Source of the DNA: Actinomycetota bacterium
GTDB taxonomy: Bacteria; Actinomycetota; Actinomycetes; Actinomycetales; Microbacteriaceae
Direction: 5' to 3'
Assembly (NCBI GenBank): GCA_009703845.1
Contig: WLFI01000001.1
Span: 1-18,739, forward strand
Length of the DNA stretch: 18,739 bases
Both the position numbers and the translations under genes were made by a program. Below the pieces are notes generated by a model. That model saw nothing but the letters and a program-made list of their open reading frames with translations. It did no database searches and was not told the origin of the DNA. Below are positions 8,072 through 15,691 of this stretch, piece by piece (position 1 is the first letter of the stretch; the number at the start of each line of letters is the position of its first letter).

Positions 8072-9069
8072 AGTATCGCTATCTAGGCAATTCGGGTTTC
8101 AAAGTCAGCGAACTGACCTATGGCAACTGGCTAACCCACGCCATGCAGGTAGATGAGGCTGCGGCCTTGGCAACCGTTCACGCTGCCCTAGACGGCGGCA
8201 TCACGTCTTTTGATACAGCGGATGTCTATGCGAACCAAGCGGCCGAAGTGGTTCTTGGCAAGGCGCTCGCGGGAGTTCGTCGCGAAGGCATCGAACTTTT
8301 CACAAAGTGCTACTGGCCAGTGGCCGAGCGAGGTGCCAACGACACCGGTCTATCGCGCAAGCACATCATGGAATCGATCAACGGCTCGCTAAAGCGGATG
8401 AACGTTGAATACGTCGATCTATATCAGGCTCACCGTTTCGACTACGAGACCCCACTAGAAGAAACCATGCAGGCGTTTGCCGACATCGTGCGCCAGGGCA
8501 AGGCACTTTACATCGGTGTATCTGAGTGGCGCGCCGAGCAAATTGCAGCTGGTGCCGCGTTGGCGAAGCAAATGGGCTTCCAGCTGATCTCGAACCAGCC
8601 ACAGTACTCAATGCTCTGGAGGGTTATCGAGGCAGAGGTTATTCCAACCAGCGAATCACTCGGCGTTAGCCAAATTGTCTGGTCTCCGATGGCTCAGGGT
8701 ATTTTGAGCGGCAAGTATCTACCTGGACAGCCAGTGCCTAGCGACTCACGCGCAGCCGACGAAAAGGCTGGCTCGTTCATCCGTGAAAAGCTCAACGATG
8801 ACCTGCTATCGCGAGTTGCCCAGCTTGCACCACTAGCCGAGGAATGTGGAGCTACCATGGCTCAGTTCGCACTGGCCTGGGTGCTGCGTAACCCGAATGT
8901 GTCGAGTGCGATTGTTGGCGCGAGCAAACCGGAGCAAATCACTTCAAACCTGAAGGCACTTGAGATTGTTATTCCTGACGAAATCGCTGCTAAAGCTGAG
9001 GCGATCTTGCAGCCGGTTGCGGTCTTTGACCCAGCCGAAACCAAGAGCCCACCGGCACGTCTGGTTTAG
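8068..9069 (+). CDS. Aldo/keto reductase (K+ channel beta-subunit-like group)
   Basis: A 333-residue NAD(P)H-dependent oxidoreductase with a TIM-barrel fold, reducing aldehydes or ketones; the substrate is unknown. The catalytic tetrad is visible: D49 and Y54 (FDTADVY), K80 (FTKCYW) and H122 (QAHRFD). The C-terminal cofactor region (SSAIVGASKPEQITSNLKAL, about 287-306) is typical. The N-terminus (MKYRYLGNSGFKVSELTYGN) is that of the Kv-beta-like family, so the ATG is secure. The start overlaps the decarboxylase stop by 4 bp; its ribosome binding site (AAGGAG) lies in the last decarboxylase codons. The stop is only 9 bp from the stop of the converging pyrD, with no evident forward terminator between. 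Confidence 0.93.
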   Translation: MKYRYLGNSGFKVSELTYGNWLTHAMQVDEAAALATVHAALDGGITSFDTADVYANQAAEVVLGKALAGVRREGIELFTKCYWPVAERGANDTGLSRKHIMESINGSLKRMNVEYVDLYQAHRFDYETPLEETMQAFADIVRQGKALYIGVSEWRAEQIAAGAALAKQMGFQLISNQPQYSMLWRVIEAEVIPTSESLGVSQIVWSPMAQGILSGKYLPGQPVPSDSRAADEKAGSFIREKLNDDLLSRVAQLAPLAEECGATMAQFALAWVLRNPNVSSAIVGASKPEQITSNLKALEIVIPDEIAAKAEAILQPVAVFDPAETKSPPARLV

Positions 9070-9078
9070 CTAGTTTCG

Positions 9079-10095
9079 TTAGATTCCGCGATTAATCTTG
9101 CGGGCCCAGAAAGGGCCGTCAAAGATGAAGCCGGTGTAGCCCTGAACGAGAGTTGCGCCTGCTGCTAAGCGTTCGCGTGCTTCGATTGCGGTCTCGATGC
9201 CACCCACCGAGATGATTATTTGACCTTTGCCGATGGCGGCTTTGAGCACCTGCAGAACCTCTAGGGAACGTGCTTTCAGAGGCGCGCCACTCAAGCCTCC
9301 GGCACCAATAGCGTCGACCTTTGACTTGGCGGTTTTCAGTTTCTCTCTCGAGATTGTCGTGTTGGTTGCGATGATGCCCGCTAGACCTAGTTCGGTGGCC
9401 AGCTTCGCGACTTCGATGATGTCTTGGTCGTTTAGATCTGGGGCGATCTTGACCAGCACAGGCTTGCCGTTCGATTCGGCCAAGACGGCCTGAAGAATGG
9501 GCCTAAGTGCCGCAACCTCCTGAAGCGAACGCAGTCCCGGCGTGTTCGGTGACGAAACGTTCACGGCAAGATAGTCGGCATACGGCGACAGCAGTTTGGC
9601 GCTGTAGGCATAGTCAGAGGCTGCCTCTTCAACGGGAGTGACCTTGCTCTTGCCGATGTTCACACCAATGATGGGTAACTTGGCGATGTTTCGCTCTCGA
9701 AGCTGCCGAAGTCGCTTAGCGATTGCGTCAGCACCCTCATTGTTGAACCCCATGCGATTGATCAAAGCTCGGTCATCGATCAGGCGAAAAAGCCTTGGCT
9801 TATCGTTACCGGGCTGTGGCTTGGCAGTTACCGTTCCGATTTCTACGTGCGAGAAACCAAGGTCACCCATCGGGCGAATCATGATGGCGTGTTTGTCGAA
9901 TCCGGCTGCTAGACCAAAAGCACCGTGAAATTTCAATCCGAGTGCCTCGACGATTTGAGCTTCGCTCGCCCTTAGTCGACCCAGGCTGGTTAGTCGTAGT
10001 GCACTTGCGATTCGCAAGCCCAAAACCACTGCGTGGTGAACGAATTCTGGGTCAAGTCGCGCAAAGACCAGACGAAAGATGAGGTTGTAGAGCAC
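9079..10095 (-). CDS. pyrD: Dihydroorotate dehydrogenase (quinone), class 2
   Basis: Catalyses the fourth step of pyrimidine synthesis, oxidising dihydroorotate to orotate with FMN and passing electrons to membrane quinone. The N-terminal helical extension (MLYNLIFRLVFARLDPEFVHH) marks the membrane-associated class 2 enzyme. The catalytic serine lies in NVSSPNTPGLR (S182). FMN-binding parts include GLAAGFDKHA, NTTISR and IISVGGI near the C-terminus. Length (338) is normal. The start is GTG at 10095 with only a weak upstream AGG/AGAG signal. It follows nrdJ on the same strand but is separated from it by a 16-bp hairpin, so it probably has its own promoter. It meets the aldo/keto reductase tail to tail. 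Confidence 0.97.
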   Translation of the reverse strand: MLYNLIFRLVFARLDPEFVHHAVVLGLRIASALRLTSLGRLRASEAQIVEALGLKFHGAFGLAAGFDKHAIMIRPMGDLGFSHVEIGTVTAKPQPGNDKPRLFRLIDDRALINRMGFNNEGADAIAKRLRQLRERNIAKLPIIGVNIGKSKVTPVEEAASDYAYSAKLLSPYADYLAVNVSSPNTPGLRSLQEVAALRPILQAVLAESNGKPVLVKIAPDLNDQDIIEVAKLATELGLAGIIATNTTISREKLKTAKSKVDAIGAGGLSGAPLKARSLEVLQVLKAAIGKGQIIISVGGIETAIEARERLAAGATLVQGYTGFIFDGPFWARKINRGI

Positions 10096-10122
10096 GACTC
10101 TAGGTTACCTGCGCTTAAAGCC

Positions 10123-10158
10123 GAAAGTGGCCGACACCCTAAGGTGCCGACCACTTTC
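10123..10158 (-). terminator. Long hairpin after nrdJ, fully paired only on the minus strand
   Basis: The inverted repeat GAAAGTGGTCGGCACC / GGTGTCGGCCACTTTC surrounds a TTAG loop. As minus-strand RNA it forms 16 continuous pairs including two G-U wobbles. On the plus strand those two become C-A mismatches. It lies 12 bp after the nrdJ stop. The following sequence (GGCTTTAAG) has only three T in a row, so it may be an imperfect intrinsic terminator or a transcript-stabilising hairpin. Confidence 0.6.
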
Positions 10159-10169
10159 TGGTTGATTGT

Positions 10170-13025
10170 TTAGCTGCAACCGCTGGTTGATCCACAGCCT
10201 TCGCAGACGTGGCATGAACCAGATGGGCGCATCTTGATTCCACAGTTGAAGCACAGCGGAGCATCCGACTCTTTGCCCTGGAGCAGTTCGAACAACTCAG
10301 CTGAAGAGTGAACCTCGCGGCTAGCCTCTGGCTTCGCCTCGATGGTCACCGATTGTGCTGATGACTGGGTGATCTCGACCACGGCCTCGATTTCTTCGGC
10401 CGCTACGGCTGCTGCCGAGCTGCTTTCGATTTCGATTACCGGTGGGTAACCGCCAGCTGCGTCTAGAGCGGCTGAACGCTCTGATGCAGTGTTGATGCCC
10501 AGTGCCGAACGGGTTTCGTATGGCAGGTAGTCAAGAGCTAGACGACGGAAGATGTAGTCCATCAGCGACTTCGCCATGCGAATGTCTGCGTCATCGGTCA
10601 AACCTGCTGGCTCGAAGTTGACGTTGGTGAACTTCTTCACGTAGGTCTCTAGCGGCACGCCGTACTGGAGGCCGATCGAAACTGCGATCGAGAAGGCGTC
10701 CATGACGCCGGCCAGGGTCGAACCCTGCTTGCCGAGCTTCAAGAACACTTCACCAAGACCGCCGTCTGGGTAAGACGATGCAGTCATGTAACCCTCTGCG
10801 CCACCAACGGTGAACGAGGTGGTTGACGATGGGCGTGACTTTGGAAGACGCTTGCGAACTGGGTGGGCGATGTCGCCCGCCACAGCAGCTGGAGCTGCCT
10901 TCTCTTCGGTCTTTGCCTTGGCGTCGCTTAGAGGCTGGCCAACCTTGCAGTTGTCGCGGTAGATGGCCAAGGCCTTCAAACCGAGCTTCCAACCCTGGAA
11001 GTAGACGTCTGCGATTTCGTCCTTGGTCGCGGTCTCAGGCATGTTCACGGTCTTCGAGATAGCGCCCGAAAGGAACGGCTGAACTGCTGCCATCATTCGA
11101 ACGTGACCCATTGGTTCGATTGCGCGAATACCAACGGCGGTGTCAAAGATTGCGTAGTGCTCTGGCTTTAGGCCTGGAGCGTCTACCACGTGACCGTGCT
11201 GACCGATGTGGTCAACAATCGCCTCTACGGTCTCTTGCGAGTAGCCGAGACGGTGTAGCGCGAACGGGATGGTCTGGTTGACGATCTGCATCGAACCACC
11301 GGTTGACAGCTTCTTGTACTTGACAAGAGAGAAGTCTGGCTCGATACCGGTGGTGTCACAGTCCATCATGAAGCCGATGGTTCCGGTTGGAGCAAGCAGC
11401 GAAATCTGCGAGTTTCTCCAGCCATTGCGAGCACCGATTTCGGTGTTCAAGCGCCACTGTTCGGTGGCTGCTTCTAGAACGCCTGCATCGATGTCGCTGA
11501 CCGGCCTTAGCTCGGCGTTAGCAGCCTCGTGCTTGGCCATTACGCGGTCGTGACCTGCCTTGTTCTTCGGGTAGCCGGCATAGGTGCCGACGACTGCCGC
11601 GAGTTCGGCCGAACGACGGTAGGTAGCGCCCGACATAAGCGAAGTGATCGACGCGGCTAGCGCGAAGCCCTCTTTGCTGTCGTATGGAACACCGATTGCC
11701 ATGAGCAATGCACCTAGGTTTGCGTAACCGATGCCTAGCTGGCGGAAGTTACGGGTGGTCTCGCCGATGGCTTCGGTTGGGAAGTCAGCGAACGAAATCG
11801 AGATGTCCATGGCGGTGATGATTAGCTCAGAAGCCTTGGTGAACTTCGCGCTGTCGAATGAGCCGTCTGGGTTCAGGAACTTCAGAAGGTTGAGCGACGC
11901 CAAGTTACATGACGAGTTGTCTAGGTGCATGTACTCCGAGCAAGGGTTCGAAGCGCTAATGCGACCTGACTCTGGAGTGGTGTGCCAGTCGTTGATGATG
12001 TCGTCGTACTGGATGCCTGGGTCGGCACATTCCCAAGCTGCGATAGCTAGCTTGTCGAACAGTTCGCGAGCATCCACTTCTTCGATGACTTCACCGGTGG
12101 TGCGAGCACGCAGGCCGAACTTGGTGCCGTTCTCGACGGCCTCCATGAATTCGCGGTTTACGCGAACCGAGTTGTTGGCGTTCTGGTACTGAACAGAGTT
12201 GATGTCTTTGCCACCGAGCTCCATGTCGAAACCTGCATCGCGAAGAACACGAATCTTCTTCTCTTCGCTGGCCTTGGTCTCGATGAACTCTTCGATGTCT
12301 GGGTGGTCAACGTCAAGCACGACCATCTTGGCTGCGCGACGGGTTGCGCCACCAGACTTGATGGTTCCTGCCGAGGCGTCTGCACCGCGCATGAACGAAA
12401 CTGGGCCTGATGCCGAACCACCGCTCGACTTTAGGAGCTCTTTCGATGAACGGATGCGCGAAAGGTTTAGACCTGCGCCCGAACCGCCCTTGAAGATCAT
12501 TCCTTCTTCGCGGTACCAGTTGAGGATCGATTCCATAGAGTCGTCGACCGAGAGGATGAAGCAGGCCGAAACCTGCTGTGGGCTCTTGGTGCCGACGTTG
12601 AACCAAACCGGTGAGTTGAACGAGAACACCTGGTTTAGCAGCATGTAGGTGAGCTCGTGCTCGAAAATGGTGGCGTCCTCTTCGCTGGCGAAGTAACCGT
12701 AGTCACGACCTGCTTGGGTGTAGGTGAGTACAACCCGGTCGATTAGCTGACGCAGGCTGAACTCGCGCTCAGGGGTGCCTACAGCTCCTCTGAAGTACTT
12801 GGTGGTGACGATGGTCGAAGCGTTGATGCTCCAGAACTCCGGGAATTCGATTCCGCGCTGTTCAAAGATGACCTCGCCATTTTTCCAGTTGGTTTGTACG
12901 ACGTCACGGTACTCCCAGTTGACCTGGTCGTAAGGGTGAACGCCCTCTGTTGTGTAAATGCGCTCAATTGTGAGCCCTGCACCGGTTCCGGCGGTGTTGC
13001 CGGCGTATGCCGAGGTATCAGTCAC
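10170..13025 (-). CDS. nrdJ: Adenosylcobalamin-dependent (class II) ribonucleotide reductase
   Basis: Makes deoxyribonucleotides from ribonucleotides using a cobalamin-generated thiyl radical. The 951-residue protein shows the class II large-subunit core: FNSPVWFNVG (136-145), C155 as first redox cysteine, GGSGAGLNLSR (180-190), the N360-P-C362-S-E364 active-site motif, and C373 in SSCNLAS as second redox cysteine. A TSCPD-type domain lies at about 735-840. The C-terminus is a zinc-ribbon/redox tail with C925, C928, C938, C941, C944 and C950, which likely re-reduces the active site. The GTG start has AAAGG 7 nt upstream. It follows nrdR by 47 bp and should share the NrdR-controlled promoter. 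No B12 riboswitch is recognised upstream of the unit. Confidence 0.97.
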   Translation of the reverse strand: MTDTSAYAGNTAGTGAGLTIERIYTTEGVHPYDQVNWEYRDVVQTNWKNGEVIFEQRGIEFPEFWSINASTIVTTKYFRGAVGTPEREFSLRQLIDRVVLTYTQAGRDYGYFASEEDATIFEHELTYMLLNQVFSFNSPVWFNVGTKSPQQVSACFILSVDDSMESILNWYREEGMIFKGGSGAGLNLSRIRSSKELLKSSGGSASGPVSFMRGADASAGTIKSGGATRRAAKMVVLDVDHPDIEEFIETKASEEKKIRVLRDAGFDMELGGKDINSVQYQNANNSVRVNREFMEAVENGTKFGLRARTTGEVIEEVDARELFDKLAIAAWECADPGIQYDDIINDWHTTPESGRISASNPCSEYMHLDNSSCNLASLNLLKFLNPDGSFDSAKFTKASELIITAMDISISFADFPTEAIGETTRNFRQLGIGYANLGALLMAIGVPYDSKEGFALAASITSLMSGATYRRSAELAAVVGTYAGYPKNKAGHDRVMAKHEAANAELRPVSDIDAGVLEAATEQWRLNTEIGARNGWRNSQISLLAPTGTIGFMMDCDTTGIEPDFSLVKYKKLSTGGSMQIVNQTIPFALHRLGYSQETVEAIVDHIGQHGHVVDAPGLKPEHYAIFDTAVGIRAIEPMGHVRMMAAVQPFLSGAISKTVNMPETATKDEIADVYFQGWKLGLKALAIYRDNCKVGQPLSDAKAKTEEKAAPAAVAGDIAHPVRKRLPKSRPSSTTSFTVGGAEGYMTASSYPDGGLGEVFLKLGKQGSTLAGVMDAFSIAVSIGLQYGVPLETYVKKFTNVNFEPAGLTDDADIRMAKSLMDYIFRRLALDYLPYETRSALGINTASERSAALDAAGGYPPVIEIESSSAAAVAAEEIEAVVEITQSSAQSVTIEAKPEASREVHSSAELFELLQGKESDAPLCFNCGIKMRPSGSCHVCEGCGSTSGCS

Positions 13026-13072
13026 GTTAATGCCTTTCTTCTGCTGCTGTGTTTGGTTGCTTCTTAACCGAT

Positions 13073-13579
13073 CTAGCGATCGGTAAGTCTCTTTGTCTCG
13101 TCCAGGTCGAACGATTCGCCACTTTGTGTGTATTCACGATTTGCTCGGAGTACATTGATGGCCGCCTCGAAGTCAGCCAGAGATTCCCAACCCTGGTAGA
13201 CGCTGGCGAAGCGCATGAATGCGACTTCGTCTAGTTTTCTTAGCGGTTCGAGAATGGCTAGGCCGATCTCATTTGCCTCAATCTGTGACGATCCGGTGGC
13301 TCTGACTGTCTCTTCGACAGTTTGAGCTAGTAGGGCGAGGTCAGATTCACTGACCGGACGGCCCTGACATGCTTTGCGCACACCATTTACGATTTTGTGT
13401 CGGCTGAATGGCTCGATTACTCCGCTTCGTTTAACCACAGTGAGGCTCGCGGTTTCAGTTGTGCTGAAACGCATTCCGCATTCTGGACATTGGCGACGAC
13501 GGCGAATCGAGGCCCCATCTTCAGAGGTTCTCGAGTCCATCACACGGGAATCGGCATGGCGACAAAACGGACAGTGCAT
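13073..13579 (-). CDS. nrdR: Transcriptional repressor NrdR
   Basis: NrdR senses the ATP/dATP balance and represses ribonucleotide reductase genes. The 168-residue protein has the N-terminal zinc ribbon (C3/C6 in CPFC, C31/C34 in CPEC), an Arg-rich DNA-contact stretch (SIRRRRQC) and an ATP-cone at about 46-136. The ATG at 13579 is certain: AAGGAGGAGG lies 8 nt upstream (13597-13588) and the protein begins [10 protein letters not shown] as in the family; the longer open frame to 13672 is untranslated promoter region. It is the first gene of an nrdR-nrdJ unit, and two NrdR boxes upstream imply autorepression together with nrdJ. Confidence 0.97.
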   Translation of the reverse strand: MHCPFCRHADSRVMDSRTSEDGASIRRRRQCPECGMRFSTTETASLTVVKRSGVIEPFSRHKIVNGVRKACQGRPVSESDLALLAQTVEETVRATGSSQIEANEIGLAILEPLRKLDEVAFMRFASVYQGWESLADFEAAINVLRANREYTQSGESFDLDETKRLTDR

Positions 13580-13614
13580 GTCGAAAACCTCCTCCTTGAA
13601 GATGGAACCGAGAG

Positions 13615-13623
13615 TTATCCACA
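13615..13623 (+). promoter_or_regulatory. Perfect DnaA box in the nrdR leader, with a weaker phased half-site
   Basis: TTATCCACA is an exact match to the consensus DnaA 9-mer, lying 36 bp upstream of the nrdR ATG. A second TCCACA-containing sequence (AATTCCACA, 13625-13633) follows exactly one helical turn later. If the -10 lies in the proximal NrdR box, the box would sit just downstream of the transcription start, a position suited to repression. Matching is by eye; binding is an inference. Confidence 0.5.
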
Positions 13624-13637
13624 GAATTCCACAGGGA

Positions 13638-13653
13638 ACACTATATCTAGACT
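13638..13653 (-). promoter_or_regulatory. NrdR box 1 (proximal to nrdR)
   Basis: ACACTATATCTAGACT (plus strand) fits the known NrdR-box consensus ACACWATATMTWGTGT except near its last bases. On the minus strand it contains TATAGT (13645-13640), a plausible -10 hexamer for nrdRJ, so bound NrdR would block RNA polymerase. Confidence 0.8.
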
Positions 13654-13668
13654 CTTTTTGTAGTTGGG

Positions 13669-13684
13669 TCACTATATCTTGTGG
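13669..13684 (-). promoter_or_regulatory. NrdR box 2 (distal to nrdR)
   Basis: TCACTATATCTTGTGG (plus strand) matches the NrdR-box consensus closely. It lies 31 bp from box 1 start to start, about three helical turns, the usual spacing for cooperative NrdR binding. It shares CACTATATCT with box 1. Confidence 0.82.
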
Positions 13685-13814
13685 TCTAGGTGCTCTGAAA
13701 TCAAATTCATTTCGGTGTCGGCGTGTCGCGACAAAATCGGCTAGAAATCAAGGGTTTTTAAGTTTGGGCTACCCAACCGTTGGTAACGAAATGGCAACAA
13801 CTAGCCAAAAGGGG
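13685..13814. other. Intergenic stretch between hisD and the nrdRJ operator
   Basis: No gene is seen in these 130 bp. They hold a perfect 10-bp palindrome TGTCGCGACA (13724-13733) and two short inverted repeats (TTGGG-CTA-CCCAA and CCAAC-C-GTTGG, about 13764-13782). A 5-bp stem (TAGCC/GGCTA, 13802-13817) overlaps the hisD stop. None has a good T-run, so no convincing hisD terminator is visible. Confidence 0.4.
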
Positions 13815-15122
13815 CTATTCGTTGTCGAATCTAGCCGCAATAGCTTCGCCGTGTGCCGGCAATCTCTCTGAATTCGAGAATTCCGTGGCCGGTTCGGCTA
13901 CCGCGCGAAGCGCTGCCTCGTCGTATTCGATGACTTGCTGTGCCCTCAAGAAAGTGTGAACACCAAGCCCAGAGCCGAATTTGGACTGCTCGCCAGTCGG
14001 AAGAACGTGATTCGATCCAGCCAAGTAATCTCCAAGACTGACCGGTGAGTACCTGCCCAAAAACAGGGCTCCGGCGTTGGAAACCTTTGCCGCATCCTTC
14101 GCGGGATCAAAGGTGTGCAACTCGAGGTGTTCGGTGGCATAGAAGTTGGCAAACTCCAGCGCAGCATCCGCGCTGTCAACCAGCACTAATGCAGATTGGA
14201 TGCCGTTCAGAGCAGCCTCGACACGTGCCGAGTTTTCGGTTTCAGCGGCAACTGCATCGATTTGAGCTAGAACGCTCGCCACGAGGCTCTCAGAGGCCGT
14301 AACCAGCACGCAGGCGGCGGCCTCATCGTGCTCGGCTTGGCTGACCAAGTCGAAAGCGATGAGTCGCGCATCGGCAGAATCATCGGCAACGATCAAAATT
14401 TCGGTGGTGCCGGCTTCGCTGTCAATGCCGATTACCCCTCGAAGGGCTCGTTTTGCAGCAGCAACGTAAATATTGCCGGGGCCGGTAACCATCGCGACTC
14501 GCTCGAGCGGAATCTCAGGCACGCCATAGGCGAAAGCGGCCACCGCTGCCGGGCCACCAATGTTGTAAACCTCGGTAACCCCAAGCATCGCGGCCGTGGC
14601 AAGCACAACCGGGTGAGGGCGGTTGCCGAACTCGGCTTGAGCCGGTGTGGCGATTGCGAGCCGTGGAACACCTGCAACTTGTGCTGGCACAACATTCATG
14701 ACGACACTGCTCGGGTACACGGCCTTGCCGCCCGGAACATAAAGGCCAACCGAATCGACTGGCTGCCAACGCTGGCGAACGGTTGCACCTGGCGCGAGCT
14801 CGACCGAAGTTTCGACCGGCATAACCGCTTGGCACACTTTGCGAACCCGGTCGATGCTCTCTTGAATGGCCGCCCGCAGAGAAGGCTTTAGTGCCTCTAA
14901 AGCTTGGTCGAGCTCGTGCGAGGCTACGCGAAAGGGTTTAGGGTCTGGATTACCAAACTTCGCTGCGACCTCTAGTAAGGCCTGTTCACCCTTGTTCTTC
15001 ACGTCATCGAGTAGAGGCGTGATTTCTTGCACAGCTTTAGAGATGTCGAGCGCGGCACGAGGTACTTGTGTGTTGACCAATTCGTTGGTCATGCCTTGAC
15101 CGCGCAGGTCTAATACACGCAT
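13815..15122 (-). CDS. hisD: Histidinol dehydrogenase
   Basis: Catalyses the last two steps of histidine synthesis, oxidising L-histidinol to L-histidine with NAD and zinc. Ligands and catalytic residues known from E. coli HisD are present: Q262 and H265 (SQAEHDE), E331/H332 (ATEHLELH), D365 (SLGDYLAG), H389 (GVHTF) and H424 near the C-terminus. The 435-residue length from the ATG at 15122 is normal, and AAAGG lies 8 nt upstream. An upstream extension of the open frame to 15266 is rejected because it runs back through the flavin reductase gene. No other his genes are in the window. It is divergent to the flavin reductase, the gene starts being about 35-60 bp apart depending on which reductase start is used. 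Confidence 0.97.
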   Translation of the reverse strand: MRVLDLRGQGMTNELVNTQVPRAALDISKAVQEITPLLDDVKNKGEQALLEVAAKFGNPDPKPFRVASHELDQALEALKPSLRAAIQESIDRVRKVCQAVMPVETSVELAPGATVRQRWQPVDSVGLYVPGGKAVYPSSVVMNVVPAQVAGVPRLAIATPAQAEFGNRPHPVVLATAAMLGVTEVYNIGGPAAVAAFAYGVPEIPLERVAMVTGPGNIYVAAAKRALRGVIGIDSEAGTTEILIVADDSADARLIAFDLVSQAEHDEAAACVLVTASESLVASVLAQIDAVAAETENSARVEAALNGIQSALVLVDSADAALEFANFYATEHLELHTFDPAKDAAKVSNAGALFLGRYSPVSLGDYLAGSNHVLPTGEQSKFGSGLGVHTFLRAQQVIEYDEAALRAVAEPATEFSNSERLPAHGEAIAARFDNE

Positions 15123-15143
15123 ACACACGGCCTTTCTCTTTCG

Positions 15144-15153
15144 CATAATTCTA
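15144..15153. promoter_or_regulatory. Overlapping divergent -10-like elements between hisD and the flavin reductase gene
   Basis: On the plus strand CATAAT (15144-15149) lies 8 nt before a GTG that opens the flavin reductase frame (15158). On the minus strand TAGAAT (15153-15148) lies upstream of hisD. The two hexamers share two bases. No convincing -35 elements are seen. This is a weak, pattern-only call. Confidence 0.3.
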
Positions 15154-15184
15154 GAGCGTGCTTCGGTTACCCTTGACCTTGAAG

Positions 15185-15691
15185 ATGATGAATGAACTAA
15201 CACCCCTCGATAACCCCGTTGATGCCTTGAAGGCCACGTTTCGGCTGCATGCTTCTGGGGTTGCAATATTGACTTGCTCGAGCCCCGAAGGCAAGCCGGT
15301 GGGATTCACCGCCACTTCGGTAACTTCGCTAGGGGCTACTCCCCCGCTGGTGTCTTTCAACGTGGCACGTGGCTCATCATCTTGGCCAAGCCTTGAAAAG
15401 GCAGAGTATGTTGCACTGCACACATTAGGGCTTAACAACCTTGAGCTGGCCAACCGCATGGCCGCCGACCACACCAAACGGTTCGAGCCAGCCGACTGGT
15501 CTCTCGACGCTAGAGGAATTCCGGTGCTTCACGGTGTTACCTCGGTATTGATTTTGAAGATTAGGCAGATTGTCGAGGTTGAATCAAACGCCGTCGTCAT
15601 CTGCGACGTTGTCGAAGGTTTCGTCGGCACCGAACAATCCCCGTTGCTCTACCATCAGCGAAGCTACGTCACGGTCGACAAACTCGCCTGA
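15185..15691 (+). CDS. Flavin reductase-like, FMN-binding split-barrel protein
   Basis: This 168-residue protein is of the flavin reductase family (HpaC/ActVB-like), which reduces free FMN or FAD with NAD(P)H, often for a partner monooxygenase. Family features are FRLHASGVAILTC, GFTATSVTSLGATPPLVSFNVARGS and the C-terminal SPLLYHQRSY. No monooxygenase is nearby, so the partner is unknown. The start is uncertain: ATG at 15185 fits family N-termini but lacks a clear ribosome binding site. A GTG at 15158 would add nine residues and could be leaderless behind CATAAT. The last 108 bp overlap the end of dnaE on the opposite strand. Confidence 0.85.
   Translation: MMNELTPLDNPVDALKATFRLHASGVAILTCSSPEGKPVGFTATSVTSLGATPPLVSFNVARGSSSWPSLEKAEYVALHTLGLNNLELANRMAADHTKRFEPADWSLDARGIPVLHGVTSVLILKIRQIVEVESNAVVICDVVEGFVGTEQSPLLYHQRSYVTVDKLA

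Noticed and set aside
9103..9117. GGCCC-AGAAA-GGGCC hairpin as a terminator for the aldo/keto reductase
   Set aside because: It lies inside the pyrD coding end, encodes the conserved GPFWAR stretch, and has no T-run on the plus strand.
11731..12192. 153-codon open frame antisense to nrdJ
   Set aside because: Shadow of the class II reductase core; similar antisense frames occur all along this GC-biased gene.
13580..13672. Extension of the NrdR frame upstream to 13672
   Set aside because: It would be translated through NrdR box 1 and the DnaA box; the ATG at 13579 has a near-perfect ribosome binding site.
13580..13814. Cobalamin riboswitch upstream of nrdRJ
   Set aside because: The region is short, filled by NrdR and DnaA sites, and I see no B12-box-like conserved core.
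14328..14891. 187-codon open frame antisense to hisD
   Set aside because: Composition is that of a shadow frame, with no domain pattern; hisD on the other strand is certain.
15123..15266. Upstream extension of the HisD frame
   Set aside because: It is antisense to the flavin reductase start, and the HisD family length is met from the ATG at 15122.
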